DNA from: Streptomyces globosus
GTDB taxonomy: Bacteria; Actinomycetota; Actinomycetes; Streptomycetales; Streptomycetaceae
Assembly: GCF_003325375.1 (NCBI RefSeq)
Contig: NZ_CP030862.1
Coordinates: 4,529,501-4,593,500, forward strand
Length of the DNA stretch: 64,000 nucleotides
Direction: 5' to 3'
Positions 16,828-25,932 of the stretch are shown in pieces. The notes beneath the pieces were generated by a model, which was not told the origin of the DNA, searched no databases, and saw only the letters and a list, made by a program, of their open reading frames with translations. The translations under genes and the position numbers were made by a program. Every line of letters starts with the position of its first letter. The first letter of the stretch is position 1.

Positions 16828-17760
16828 TCACAGCGGGGTCGCCGCCTTGAGAATGAAGAACAGGGTGACGGCCGAGTTCGCGGAGGACAGGGCGGAGACG
16901 GCAGCACCGGCGGTGGCCCCCCAGGCGGCGAGGCCCGCCGCGGTGAACACCGACGGCCAGGCACGGGACAGCGGAGCGGGTGCGAGGAGTGCCGCCACCC
17001 GGCGTGGCACCGGGCCGGGGGCCGCGAAGTGCGCGAGCGAGGCCACGGGGGCGCCCCGGGTGACGAGCGCGGCCTTGGCGACGGCACGGGCGACAGTTCG
17101 GCGGCTGCCGGTGGTCGCCGCCGCTTCCTCGTCCGCCCACCGCTCCGTGGTGTAGCTGACCGAGGTGCGCAGCGGGCGCAGGAACGGGTTCGCGCTCGCG
17201 GCGAGCTGCGCGGCCAGCAGGAAGCGGTGGTGGCGGGCCGCGAGGTGGGCGCGTTCGTGGGCGAACAGGGCACGGCGCTCCGGTCCGTTCAGCTGCGCAA
17301 GCATCCCGGCCGTCACCACGACACGATCCCGGCGCCGGCCCGGGAGGGCATAGGCGTACGGAACGTCGTCGGGCAGCACGGCGACACTGCGGTCGGGCAG
17401 TGCGGCCAGCGCGCGGGTCGTGTCGCGGCGTACACGGTGGTGGCGCCAGGCAAGCTGGGAGCAGCCGGTGATGACGGCGAGCAGGGCGGGGATGGCGGCC
17501 TTGCCGGCCACCTCGTCGTAGGGGACGGCGGCGCGCACCTCCGGATCCGACCAGCCGTCGGGCAGCGGGTTGCCGGGCAGCTGGGCGGTGCCGACCACCA
17601 TCAGCAGAGCCAGGCACAACGTGCTGCACACCGCGAGCACGGCCGCAATCGCGGTAAGCAGCCACGTGGCCGTACGAGGATGCAGATGGTGCTCCGCGAG
17701 CCGCGCGATCGGCCATGCAGTTAAGGGCAGCACCAGCGGCAGGAAGACGAAGACCCCCAT
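16828..17760 (-). CDS. M56 family (BlaR1/MecR1-like) membrane metallopeptidase
   Basis: A 310-residue protein with N-terminal membrane helices, the zinc-protease motif ALFAHERAHLAARHH (HExxH-type) at about residues 190-205, the downstream acidic ligand in YTTERWADEEAA, and a C-terminal helix. Unlike staphylococcal BlaR1 it has no penicillin-binding sensor domain. In the family the protease cleaves the partner BlaI/MecI repressor. Its ATG is four bases after the stop of the first BlaI gene, and its GGAG site lies inside that gene, so the two are translationally coupled. What signal it senses is not evident. Confidence 0.92.
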   Translation of the reverse strand: MGVFVFLPLVLPLTAWPIARLAEHHLHPRTATWLLTAIAAVLAVCSTLCLALLMVVGTAQLPGNPLPDGWSDPEVRAAVPYDEVAGKAAIPALLAVITGCSQLAWRHHRVRRDTTRALAALPDRSVAVLPDDVPYAYALPGRRRDRVVVTAGMLAQLNGPERRALFAHERAHLAARHHRFLLAAQLAASANPFLRPLRTSVSYTTERWADEEAAATTGSRRTVARAVAKAALVTRGAPVASLAHFAAPGPVPRRVAALLAPAPLSRAWPSVFTAAGLAAWGATAGAAVSALSSANSAVTLFFILKAATPL

Positions 17761-17764
17761 GCGG

Positions 17765-18166
17765 TCAGTCTTCTCCTTCATCGGCGGTCTGGGCCAGGAC
17801 ATCGCGCAGCAGCTGCTCGTCCCGGGGCGACAGCGCGGTGACGAAGCTGGCCAGCACCGCCTGCCGGTTGCTCTCGCCGTCCAGGACCTTACGCATCCGC
17901 AGTGCGGCCAGGCCGGCTTCGTCGGCGACCGGCACCCATTCGAACGATCGGCCCGCCCGCTCGCGGGCGACCGCGCCCTTGGCGTGCAGCCTGGTCAGGA
18001 TGGTCATCACGGTGGTGTAGGCAAGGTTCCCGGGCAGGCGTTCTTGGACCCACGCCGCTGTCACCGGCCGTGGTGCCCGACCCAGTACGGCGAGGACCTG
18101 GGCCTCGAGCTCGCCCTGACCGCGTCTGCGGGAATCCCCGTCACCCGTGCTGTGCGGGGCTGTCAT
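17765..18166 (-). CDS. BlaI/MecI/CopY-family repressor (copy 1)
   Basis: A 133-residue protein with the family winged helix: LEAQVLAVLGRAPRPVT, then LAYTTVMTILTRLHAKGAV, where the recognition helix is NLAYTTVMTILTRL, and a beta wing (RERAGRSFEWVPV). A short C-terminal dimerisation part follows (FVTALSPRDEQLLRDVL). ATG 18166 is chosen for its GAGG and GGGAGG sites. Family members bind TACA/TGTA dyads as dimers and are inactivated by proteolysis. It is coupled to the M56 peptidase gene downstream and preceded by a paralogous repressor. Confidence 0.92.
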   Translation of the reverse strand: MTAPHSTGDGDSRRRGQGELEAQVLAVLGRAPRPVTAAWVQERLPGNLAYTTVMTILTRLHAKGAVARERAGRSFEWVPVADEAGLAALRMRKVLDGESNRQAVLASFVTALSPRDEQLLRDVLAQTADEGED

Positions 18167-18234
18167 GTCCTCTTGCCTCCCGTCTGCAGCACGCATGTCG
18201 TTGCGGCGCAGTTCATCGTACTGAGCCCTTGGCG

Positions 18235-18648
18235 TCATCTGCCGTACCCCTTCAGCAGGAGGCTGGGGGCGGCGGAGAGACGATCCCTGAGGGTTTGCTC
18301 GTCACCGGGGGGCAGGTCGGCGACGAAGCGGCTCAGCACTCCCTGCCGGTCGCTCTCCCCATCCAGGACTCGGTGCATCCTGATCGCCGCCAGTCCCGCG
18401 TCATCGAGCAGAGCCCTCCACCCGTACCCTCGCCCCAGCCGGCTCCTGGCCACGGCGTGCTTTGTCTCCAGCCGGGACAGCGCGGTTGCCACGGTGGTGT
18501 AGGCGAGGGCGGGGTCGACCTCGTCTCGCACCCAGGACGCCGGTACCGGTTCCGGCGCCTGGGAGCGAGCGGTCAGCACACCGGCCTCAAGCCTGCCGGG
18601 CTCCCTGCGGGCAGCCGCGCGCTCCGGCCCGCTCTTGATCGCGTCCAC
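18235..18648 (-). CDS. BlaI/MecI/CopY-family repressor (copy 2)
   Basis: A 137-residue paralogue of the next gene with the same winged helix (LEAGVLTARSQAPEPVPASW; LAYTTVATALSRLETKHAV) and dimerisation end (FVADLPPGDEQTLRDRL). GTG 18648 is chosen for its GGGAGGGACG site. Operator 5 lies 91 bp upstream, so this gene may be autoregulated by the same dyad found at the ter genes. It is separated from copy 1 by 68 bp. Having two tandem repressors ahead of one M56 protease suggests divided roles or hetero-dimers; that is inference. Confidence 0.9.
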   Translation of the reverse strand: MDAIKSGPERAAARREPGRLEAGVLTARSQAPEPVPASWVRDEVDPALAYTTVATALSRLETKHAVARSRLGRGYGWRALLDDAGLAAIRMHRVLDGESDRQGVLSRFVADLPPGDEQTLRDRLSAAPSLLLKGYGR

Positions 18649-18739
18649 TGGCCCGTCCCTCCCGTCACCAGACCGCACGGGGTGCGGTGGCGACTGCTCC
18701 AGCGCTTCTTCTCCACTATGCCCCCGACACCGAGCATCT

Positions 18740-18755
18740 TCTACGGCGCTGTAGA
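18740..18755. promoter_or_regulatory. Operator-like inverted repeat 5, upstream of the BlaI pair
   Basis: TCTACG-GCGC-TGTAGA, one base off the perfect dyad, followed by TTC as at operators 3 and 4. It lies 91 bp upstream of the copy 2 BlaI start on the minus strand and about 87 bp before a weak rightward ORF start at 18842. Confidence 0.65.
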
Positions 18756-19335
18756 TTCTTGGCCTCGGTGTGACCGACCGGGATCTGGGGGGCGACAGGG
18801 CACAGCAGCCGTTGGAGCCCGGTGGCGGAGGACGCCACACCATGGGCAGTCACACACGGGCGTACCGCGCCGCCGAACAGGATCGGCAGCGCGCCCGCAA
18901 GGAACGCGGCGCTGGAAGCCGATGCCGACGCGGCGCGGCCGCATCACCCTGTGGAGTTCGCGTGGGGGGGCGCCCAGCAGGGCGTAGGCGGCCGGGGGCG
19001 GCAACCAGCGGGGGTGGGCGGTGCGGCGCTGCTGGGGTGCGTCCCCGGTGTCGTCTCTGGGCGGGGCTCCAGGTTCGCCGGGTCGCGGGCGCCCGTCTTG
19101 GACGAAAGTTCCGTGGCGGGGCGGCGCAGGGGGTCCGGCGCGCACGCCGGGTCCTGACGCGGGCCGCCGGCCGTGGGGTCCCAGGGGAGGCCTCTGGGCC
19201 GCACGGCCGGCAGGTGGTGGTCCCGTGGACCGGTGCCGTGTGGGGCTGTCGTGCGCACAGCATCCCGCCGCGGCGGACGGGCCCTGGCCGGGGGCTCCCG
19301 GAGTTCCCGGAGTCCCGGTCCGAGGCCGGGGGTTC
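18756..19335. other. Stretch without a confident gene
   Basis: A rightward frame starts at ATG 18842 with GGAGG at 18827-18831 (MGSHTRAYRAAEQDRQRARK), but after about 25 codons its composition turns Gly/Arg-rich in every frame. In another frame EADADAARPHHPVEFAWGGA follows, so a small frameshifted gene downstream of operator 5 is possible. Nothing else is recognised. Confidence 0.4.
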
Positions 19336-20598
19336 TTACGGCCAGCCCTGCTTCACCCTGGCCGGTGCCGTGTTCCAGCTCTTGGGTATGAAGGTGACGA
19401 CGTAGGCTCCGCGGTCGAAGTCGGTGTATCCGGCAGACCAGTTGCGGAACTTGCTCTCGTAGACCTGCATGGGCCCCATGCCGCCTTCCGGTGAGTGGTA
19501 GTGGTTGGCGTGGGTCCATATGGTGTTGTCAGGGTTTGCTTCCTTCTGGTCTCCGAACCAGCCGTAGTCGAAGTTGACGTAGCTTTCGCCGGGCTTGGCG
19601 GGGCTGCGTGAGGTGTTCCGGTCCTTCGACATGTCGACGAGGCCCGTGGCCCGCTCGGGGCGGAAGGCGTCGGGGTCGCCGTACTTCCTCTTGTCGGCGT
19701 GGCTCCAGGGGTCCTGCCCGCTCCAGAAGTGCTTCGAATAGATGACGGCCTTCATCCTGGACGGGTCGCGGTCGCCCCCGCTGCTGTCCCGGAAGGACGG
19801 GGTGTTCCGCAGAGCCGTGTAGAAGGTGGAGCGGCTGTCCTCGCCGGCGAGAGCGTCGTTCTTCTTCGTGAGCTCCGCCTTGAGGTTCGCCAGGTAGGTA
19901 TTCTCGTCGCGGGAGTTCTCCAGGGCCTTGTTCATGACGGCTGCCACATCACGGGCACGGTTGAATCCCTTTGCCTCGTCGAAGCTCTGCTTGGCGATGC
20001 GCCCCTCGAACTCGGCCCGCGTCTCGCCCGGCCGGGGGCTGGTGTTCTCCAGAGCGTCCTTGTACTTGTCCTCGTCGAAGGACGCGAAGGCCAGTTTGTT
20101 CGTCGGATAGGGGCCTGAATTGACCCAGGTGACGCCGACGCACCCGTAGGAGAGCTGTTCTCGCTGCCGTTCGGTCATCTGCCGCGCCTGCCCGTCGCGG
20201 TGGCTGTAGACCTGCTGCCACTTGCGTATGTAGTTGCTGATGCCGGTCGTGGCCCTGCCTCCGTGGGCGCGGTATGCGTCGGGCATGCGGTCCAGGGGCT
20301 CTGCGGGCGGAGTCACCCGGCCGCCGGCCGCGGCGGAGGACCGGAGGGACTCGCTGGCGTTCGGCAGGCCCTCCCCCGGGGTCTTGTCCGGCCGGCCCAG
20401 GTCCAGAGCCCGCTCGTTCAGCGCGTTGATGAGCCTGATGTCGTCCGCCGTCAGGCCGTTCGTCTCGGCGTAGGAGCCCTTACCGTCGCCGCGGACGGGG
20501 GCGGGGCCGGCTGCCTGGCTGACGGAGGGGGCGAGACCGGCGGTGCACAGCACTATGCCCGCGGTGGCGAGGGCAAGAAATCCAGAGCGTTTGTACAT
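19336..20598 (-). CDS. Protein-glutamine gamma-glutamyltransferase (microbial transglutaminase) precursor
   Basis: A 420-residue precursor closely resembling the Streptomyces mobaraensis transglutaminase in motifs and length. The signal peptide spans about residues 1-30 (LALATAGIVLCTAGLAPSVSQA). The pro-region, about 31-94, contains SYAETNGLTADDIRLINALN. The mature domain begins near RVTPPAEPLDRMPD. The catalytic Cys is in LSYGCVGVTWVNSG (Cys153), the Asp in NFDYGWFG and the His in THANHYH. The ending is IPKSWNTAPARVKQGWP. The secreted, protease-activated enzyme cross-links Gln and Lys side chains in extracellular and spore-coat-type proteins. No activating protease or inhibitor gene is adjacent. 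Confidence 0.97.
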   Translation of the reverse strand: MYKRSGFLALATAGIVLCTAGLAPSVSQAAGPAPVRGDGKGSYAETNGLTADDIRLINALNERALDLGRPDKTPGEGLPNASESLRSSAAAGGRVTPPAEPLDRMPDAYRAHGGRATTGISNYIRKWQQVYSHRDGQARQMTERQREQLSYGCVGVTWVNSGPYPTNKLAFASFDEDKYKDALENTSPRPGETRAEFEGRIAKQSFDEAKGFNRARDVAAVMNKALENSRDENTYLANLKAELTKKNDALAGEDSRSTFYTALRNTPSFRDSSGGDRDPSRMKAVIYSKHFWSGQDPWSHADKRKYGDPDAFRPERATGLVDMSKDRNTSRSPAKPGESYVNFDYGWFGDQKEANPDNTIWTHANHYHSPEGGMGPMQVYESKFRNWSAGYTDFDRGAYVVTFIPKSWNTAPARVKQGWP

Positions 20599-21545
20599 GG
20601 AAGTCCGAGGTTCCTTTGCGGTGAAAAGCCGTATGACGGTGCGTGAAATTGCCGCGCGGCGGCAGAAGGAAGGCACCGAGCCGACGGATCGTCAGGCCGG
20701 GCGAGAAGTGATCATGTCCTGGCGTCGATTGCCCGACAACACGGCCGCTACAGAATCGGCCAGCCGCCCGATGGGGTGGTATTCGGTCATGCGGGGGCCT
20801 GCCCGTCGCCGGTACGTGCGGCGGTGGGGTTCTCCCGCCTCCTGCCGCACGATCCCGCGGCGTCACCGGTGCCGGCTGCCCGGATAGGTCCGTGGAATGC
20901 CGGGGTGCGGCGCCCGCCGGGCCGGGAATGCCATGCGCCGGCGGTGAAACAGGGGCGCCGGAATTCCGGCCCGGGCGTGCGGGGTTCCCGTCGGGGCGTC
21001 CACTGCGCGCCGTGGAGGACCGCGCAGTCTTCGCCACTCCCCTCTTCCAACCCCGGTCGGTTCACCGCCCGTTCCCGCTCCGTCACGGGCCGTCGCCATC
21101 CGGAGAACGGCCGGTAACGCCCGCTCGGGGCGGCGGCTTCGGCGACGGCGGCGGCCCAACCCGGCGCGAGGTGGGGAACCGTGGTCGCACCGGCGGCGTT
21201 GGGCGGGAGGCCAGGGGGGAGCGTCCGTGATGCGGGCCGTCGGCGGCCGCCGTCCGAGCAGCGGAGACCTCGGAGACGGCCGCACGTTCCCCGTCCTCGT
21301 CACGGCGGTTCAGGTACTGCGCGTTGAACCGCATCCACGGGCGCTCATCGTGGTGCTCGTGTAGCAGAGGTTAGAGCCACCGTTGTGGGTCGCGCTGGAT
21401 CCGGAGGCGAGCAGGCGCGGTGTGCACCCAGCACACGATCATCCGGTGCCTTTCCTGAGGCCGGGGCTCGGGAGTGACCAACGACGGCGCAGGCCGGGTG
21501 CGCGGTGGACGCGCCGTCACGACTCCGATGCCGGCTGTCGATCAC
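20599..21545. other. Long intergenic stretch
   Basis: 947 bp without a convincing gene. It should hold the transglutaminase promoter near its left edge. On the minus strand a coding-like run (MRFNAQYLNRRDEDGERAA, starting at 21334) has GC-rich third positions for about 35 codons and then becomes Pro/Arg-rich; I cannot identify it. No repeats or RNA structure were noticed. Confidence 0.4.
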
Positions 21546-22499
21546 TCAGGTCCCGACGGCCTCTGCCCGGGGCGGGTCGGCGCCGGGTACGGAGCAGGTG
21601 AGGGCGGCGACGCGGGCGGCGAAAGAACAGGCGTCGGCGGTGTCTTCAAGGGTCAGGGTGTCGAGTCGGCGGCCGAGGTGTCCGAGCTCGGCCAGGCGGT
21701 GCAGCAGGCCGGCGGTGAAGGCGTCTCCGGCGCCCACGGTGTCGACGACATCGACAGCCGGGGCGGGGACGGTGACGCGTACGCCGTCGAGGGAGGCCAG
21801 GGCGCCGCGTCCGCCAAGGGTGATGACGACGAGACGGGCGCCGGCCGCATGCCAGGTGTCGCAGGCTTCTTCGGGGGTGGCTCCGGGCAGGAGCAGGGCG
21901 AGGTCGTCCTCGCTGAGGCGGAGGATGTCGGCGAGCGTGCACCAGTGGTGAAGCCGCTGGTGGTAGACGGTGGGCGGTACGAGGAGGGAGCGGACGTTGG
22001 GGTCGATGGAGATCGTGGTGTGCTCGCGGGCCTTGGTGAGGTAGTCCTCGATGTGACGGCCGCCGGGCCGGCGGATCAGGGCCAGGGAGCCGGTGTGCAC
22101 GGCGGCGGTCTGCCCCTCCGGCATGGCGGCGGACAGTTCGTCCGCAGTCCACTGCCAGTCGGCGGCACCGTCGGCGAAGAAGGAGTACGTGGCCTGGCCG
22201 GTCTCGTCAAGGTTGGCGATGGCAAGGGTGCTGGGCTCGGAGGCCCTCACGCTGCCGGTCAGGTCAACGCCGGAGTCGCTCAGGTGGTTGCGGAAGAGGG
22301 TGCCGAAGACGTCGTCGGAGAACCGGGCGAGGAAGCGGGTAGGGGTGCCGAGCCGGGCGAGCGCGACAGCCGTGTTCGCGGGGCCGCCTCCGGGCAGAAC
22401 GTCCAGCGCGAGACGGGAAGGGGAGGATCGGGCGGGGTCGGTGAAGGCATCGGCGACGCACTCGCCGATCACTGTGACACCGCGGGGAACCGGGTTCAT
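21546..22499 (-). CDS. PfkB-family carbohydrate kinase, probably fructokinase
   Basis: A 317-residue ribokinase-fold sugar kinase. It has the N-terminal GECVADAFTD strand, the first signature LDVLPGGGPANTAVALARLG, and the second PfkB signature VDVVDTVGAGDAFTAGLLH containing the catalytic Asp in GAGDAF. It would phosphorylate a free hexose in the cytosol using ATP. It is last in an operon with a GH32 hydrolase and a sugar ABC importer, so fructose released by the hydrolase is the likely substrate. The gap to the permease gene upstream is 47 bp. Confidence 0.9.
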   Translation of the reverse strand: MNPVPRGVTVIGECVADAFTDPARSSPSRLALDVLPGGGPANTAVALARLGTPTRFLARFSDDVFGTLFRNHLSDSGVDLTGSVRASEPSTLAIANLDETGQATYSFFADGAADWQWTADELSAAMPEGQTAAVHTGSLALIRRPGGRHIEDYLTKAREHTTISIDPNVRSLLVPPTVYHQRLHHWCTLADILRLSEDDLALLLPGATPEEACDTWHAAGARLVVITLGGRGALASLDGVRVTVPAPAVDVVDTVGAGDAFTAGLLHRLAELGHLGRRLDTLTLEDTADACSFAARVAALTCSVPGADPPRAEAVGT

Positions 22500-22546
22500 G
22501 GACGGACGGCCTCTCTGTGGATGAGGCGCGCAGTGCGCCTGGAAGG

Positions 22547-23389
22547 TCAGCCCTTGACGGCGGAGCTGGCGACGCCCTGGACGAACCACCGCTGGAAGAA
22601 CGCGAAGACGACCAAGACGGGCAGGACCAGCAGGACACCGAAGGCGAGGACCTGGCCCCAGTCGACGGGCATCTGTCCCTGGAAGACGCTCATTTGCAGC
22701 GGCAGCGGGCGCACCGCGGGGTCGGAGACCATCAGGACCGGCCAGAGGAAGGAGCCCCACTGGGTGAGGAAGGTCAGGATCGCCACCGAGGCGAAGACGG
22801 GCTTCGACATCGGGACGATGATCACGAAGAAGGTGCGCCAGGGGCCGGCGCCGTCGATGCGGGCGGCTTCCTCGATGCTGGGCGGGATCGCGCGGAAGAA
22901 CGTGGCGAACTGGTAGATGGAGAAGGCGTTGGCGATGAAGGGGATCGCCTGGATGTAGATGGTGTTGCGCTGGTCGTTGAACAGGTAGAACAGCGGCACG
23001 GCCACCGCTTCGAACGGGACCAGCATCAGCAGCAGGACGAGGGTGAAGGCGGCGCCCTGGCCTTTCCAGCGCAGTCGGGTGAGGCCGTAGGCGGCCATGG
23101 AGTTGATGACCAGGCCGCCGAGGACCACGACGGTGGACAGCAGCAGCGAGATGCCCATGAAGCGCCAGAAGTAGCCGGTGGCGTCGGAGTTGAAGCTGTC
23201 CAGGACGGCTGTGTAGTTGTCGAAGGACAGGTTGGTGGGGAGGAAGCCGCTCAGGCCGTTGAGGACTTCGTCGGAGGGCTTGAAACTGCCGAGGATCAGG
23301 TAGAGGACGGGCAGGACGAAGAGGAAGGCCGGCACGCCCAGGACGGCGTAGTCGAGGAGGCGGCGCAGGGGGTTTCGGGTCCGGGCCAT
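22547..23389 (-). CDS. Sugar ABC transporter permease (MalG type)
   Basis: A 280-residue inner-membrane protein with six helices. It carries the EAA loop EEAARIDGAGPWRTFFVIIVPM, which contacts the ATPase, at about residues 185-205. The final helix is FGVLLVLPVLVVFAFFQRW and the tail ends VQGVASSAVKG, typical of carbohydrate-uptake (CUT1) family permeases. Its start is 5 bp after the stop of the partner permease. Only the two permeases and a binding protein are encoded here. Confidence 0.94.
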   Translation of the reverse strand: MARTRNPLRRLLDYAVLGVPAFLFVLPVLYLILGSFKPSDEVLNGLSGFLPTNLSFDNYTAVLDSFNSDATGYFWRFMGISLLLSTVVVLGGLVINSMAAYGLTRLRWKGQGAAFTLVLLLMLVPFEAVAVPLFYLFNDQRNTIYIQAIPFIANAFSIYQFATFFRAIPPSIEEAARIDGAGPWRTFFVIIVPMSKPVFASVAILTFLTQWGSFLWPVLMVSDPAVRPLPLQMSVFQGQMPVDWGQVLAFGVLLVLPVLVVFAFFQRWFVQGVASSAVKG

Positions 23390-23394
23390 GGGGA

Positions 23395-24384
23395 TCAGTC
23401 CTCGTTGCCGGTACGGACGACGCGGCGCTGGATCAGGGTCAGGGCGACGACGATCAGGAAGAAGACGACGGTGATCGCGGACGCCTGGCCGATGTTGTTC
23501 TGGTCGAAGGCGGTGGTGACGGCCTGGTACATCACGGTGCGGGTGGCGTCCTCGTCGAGTCCGCCGCCCTTGACGAGGACGTAGACCTGGTCGAAGACGC
23601 GGAAGGACAGCACCGAGGTGAGCATGGCGACGAAGACGAGGGTGCCGCGGATGCCGGGCAGGGTGACGTGGCAGAACTGCTGCCAGCGGGAGGCCCGGTC
23701 GAGCTGGGCGGCCTCGTAGAGCTCGCCGGGGATCTGCTGGAGTCCTGCGAGGAGGATGACCATCTGGAAGCCGACGCCCTGCCAGATGGACAGCACGATG
23801 ATCGAGGCCATGGCGGTCAGACCGTTGCCGAGCCAGTCGAACGCCCCCCAGTTGCCGAAACTCACCGCGTCAAGCGCGGAGTTGAGCAGCCCGTCACCGC
23901 TGCGGGCGAGGATCAGCCGCCAGATGACGGCGACCAGGGCCATGGGGAAGACGACCGGCATGAAGAACAGCGACCGGAAGACGCCGATGGCCTTGAGCTT
24001 GCGGTTGAGCAGGATCGCCAGCGCCAGCGCGAGACCGGTCTGCGCGGGGACCACGACCGCGGCGAAGGTCAGGTTGTTCAGCAGAGCCCGCAGGAAGGGA
24101 CCGGACATGTCGGGGTCGGCGAAAAGGCGCCGGTACTGCTCGATGCCGAAGAACCGGGGCGGCAGCGGCGAGCCCAGGCGGACGTTGTGGAAGGAGAGAA
24201 CGACCGCGTAGACGAACGGCACGCCGACGAAGGCGATCAGTCCGCCGAGGGCCGGCGCGGACATCAGCATTCCGTGCGCCCGGTCGCGGTTCCTGCGCCC
24301 GGGCCGTTTGCGCGTGGCGGAGGTCGGGGGCGGGATCGGCTTCCTGCCTGCAGGCGTGGCGGGTGCGGGGTTCACGGTGGTCAC
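23395..24384 (-). CDS. Sugar ABC transporter permease (MalF type)
   Basis: A 329-residue permease. A long basic N-terminal tail (KRPGRRNRDRAHG) precedes six or more helices (APALGGLIAFVGVPFVYAVVL; FFMPVVFPMALVAVIWRLIL). The EAA-loop sequence is YEAAQLDRASRWQQFCHVTLP at about residues 220-240, in the CUT1 form. It pairs with the MalG-type permease to form the channel. It lies 96 bp downstream of the binding-protein gene. Confidence 0.94.
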   Translation of the reverse strand: MTTVNPAPATPAGRKPIPPPTSATRKRPGRRNRDRAHGMLMSAPALGGLIAFVGVPFVYAVVLSFHNVRLGSPLPPRFFGIEQYRRLFADPDMSGPFLRALLNNLTFAAVVVPAQTGLALALAILLNRKLKAIGVFRSLFFMPVVFPMALVAVIWRLILARSGDGLLNSALDAVSFGNWGAFDWLGNGLTAMASIIVLSIWQGVGFQMVILLAGLQQIPGELYEAAQLDRASRWQQFCHVTLPGIRGTLVFVAMLTSVLSFRVFDQVYVLVKGGGLDEDATRTVMYQAVTTAFDQNNIGQASAITVVFFLIVVALTLIQRRVVRTGNED

Positions 24385-24480
24385 GGTGGGGGTCCTCTCC
24401 CGGGCCGGGTGGGACGGGCACTGTCAGGGGTGCCCGTCCCTCCCGGCTGCTGGATGTCGGCTGGGGCGGCTGATCGCCGA

Positions 24481-25824
24481 CTACGGCAGCTTGTAGCCGT
24501 CGTTGTCCGAGAAGTCCTGGTCGATGGCGCGGGCGGCCTTGGCCAGGGCGGTCTTCGGGTCGGCCCCGCCGTAGACGTCGGCCAGCGCCTGGCTGAACTT
24601 GGCGGTGACCGCGGGGTATCCGGCGGTGACCGGGCGGGTCACCGCGACACAGGACGTGTCGATCCGGGAGTCGCCGCAGGGCTTGGCGAGCTGGTCGGCG
24701 TAGAGCTGGAGCGGGCCGCCCTGCTTGTACAGGTCGCTCTTGGCGAGCACGGACCTGGTGCCGGGAGGGGCGCCGTTGGCCGCGGTCATCGCGGTGACGT
24801 TGGTGTCGTCGAGGAGGGAGTCGAGGAAGGCTCCGGCCGCCTTGCCGTTCTTGGTGTTGGCGCTGATGCCCCACTGCCAGGAGCCCTGGCCGGTCTTGGG
24901 GCCGTTGCCGAAGTCGGGCAGCGGCAGGACGACGAGGTCGTCACCGAGGGCCTTGCTGTAGGCGGGGTACATCCAGTGGCCGACCCAGCTCAGGGCGACG
25001 CGGCCCTTGGCGAATGCGTTGCCGTCGGTGTTGGGGTCCGTGTACGTCTTCCAGCCCTGGAGGGTCTCCAGCGCGGAGGCGACCGCCGGGGTGTCCAGGG
25101 CGCCCTCCGCCTTGCCGTTCTTCAGGAGCGCACCGCCGGCCGACCAGACGATCGGGGCGAAGCCATAGGTGCCCCATTCGTTGGCGTAGCCGCCGCTCTC
25201 CTGGAGGTCCAGGCTCTTGCCGTCGGAGTCCTTGGCAGCGAGCTTCTTGACGGCGTCGGTGAACTCGGCGGCGGTCCAGGCGTCGGAGAGCCCGGCGGGA
25301 TACGTGACGCCGGCGGCGTCCAGCAGCTTCTTGTTGCCGTAGATGCCGAGCCCGGAGTCGTACATGCCCAGGCCGTAGTGCTTGCCGTTGATCTCGCCCT
25401 GGGCCTTGACGGCGTCGGTGGCGTTGGCCGTGGTCTTGACGGAGACATAGTCGTCGATCGCGACGAGCTTCTTGTTGTATGCGAAGTTCGCCATGGTCGG
25501 GCCGTCGAACTCCATCACGTCCGGCAGCTTCGAGGCGTCGGTGGCGGTGATGGTCTTGGTGTAGTCGGTGTCGGGGATCAGGGTCAGCTTGACCTGGACC
25601 TTCTTCTGCGAGGAGTTGAACGACGCCACCGCGTTCTGCAGGGCGGCCGACTCACTGGCCTGGCCCTGGTGGGCCCAGACGGTGATGGTGCCGGCGCCGC
25701 TGCCCTGCTCAGCGGAGGCCTCGGTTCCGCCACCGCCTCCGCAGGCGGCCAGCGCGGCCAGGGGAAGGGTGAGGGCCAGAGCAGTACAGGCTGTCCGGCG
25801 GGATCTCCTGCTCGGGGTGTTCAT
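24481..25824 (-). CDS. Sugar-binding lipoprotein of the ABC importer
   Basis: A 447-residue family 1 solute-binding protein. A lipoprotein signal ends in the lipobox LAALAAC (Cys27), followed by a Gly/Ser linker. The mature part begins TITVWAHQGQASESAALQ and includes PDVMEFDGPTMANFAYNKKL and GKGRVALSWVGHWMYPA-like sugar-binding segments. It would be anchored outside the membrane and deliver a fructoside or oligosaccharide to the two permeases. It sits between the GH32 hydrolase and the permease genes. Confidence 0.93.
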   Translation of the reverse strand: MNTPSRRSRRTACTALALTLPLAALAACGGGGGTEASAEQGSGAGTITVWAHQGQASESAALQNAVASFNSSQKKVQVKLTLIPDTDYTKTITATDASKLPDVMEFDGPTMANFAYNKKLVAIDDYVSVKTTANATDAVKAQGEINGKHYGLGMYDSGLGIYGNKKLLDAAGVTYPAGLSDAWTAAEFTDAVKKLAAKDSDGKSLDLQESGGYANEWGTYGFAPIVWSAGGALLKNGKAEGALDTPAVASALETLQGWKTYTDPNTDGNAFAKGRVALSWVGHWMYPAYSKALGDDLVVLPLPDFGNGPKTGQGSWQWGISANTKNGKAAGAFLDSLLDDTNVTAMTAANGAPPGTRSVLAKSDLYKQGGPLQLYADQLAKPCGDSRIDTSCVAVTRPVTAGYPAVTAKFSQALADVYGGADPKTALAKAARAIDQDFSDNDGYKLP

Positions 25825-25932
25825 GGGCGGTTCCTCCGGTGGTGGTGCGGGTGAGGGCGGATGGTGCGGAGGTGCATGGGGGATTCGGGGTCGCCACAGG
25901 CCGTGGCCACGGCGGCGTGGACGAAGGGTCCG

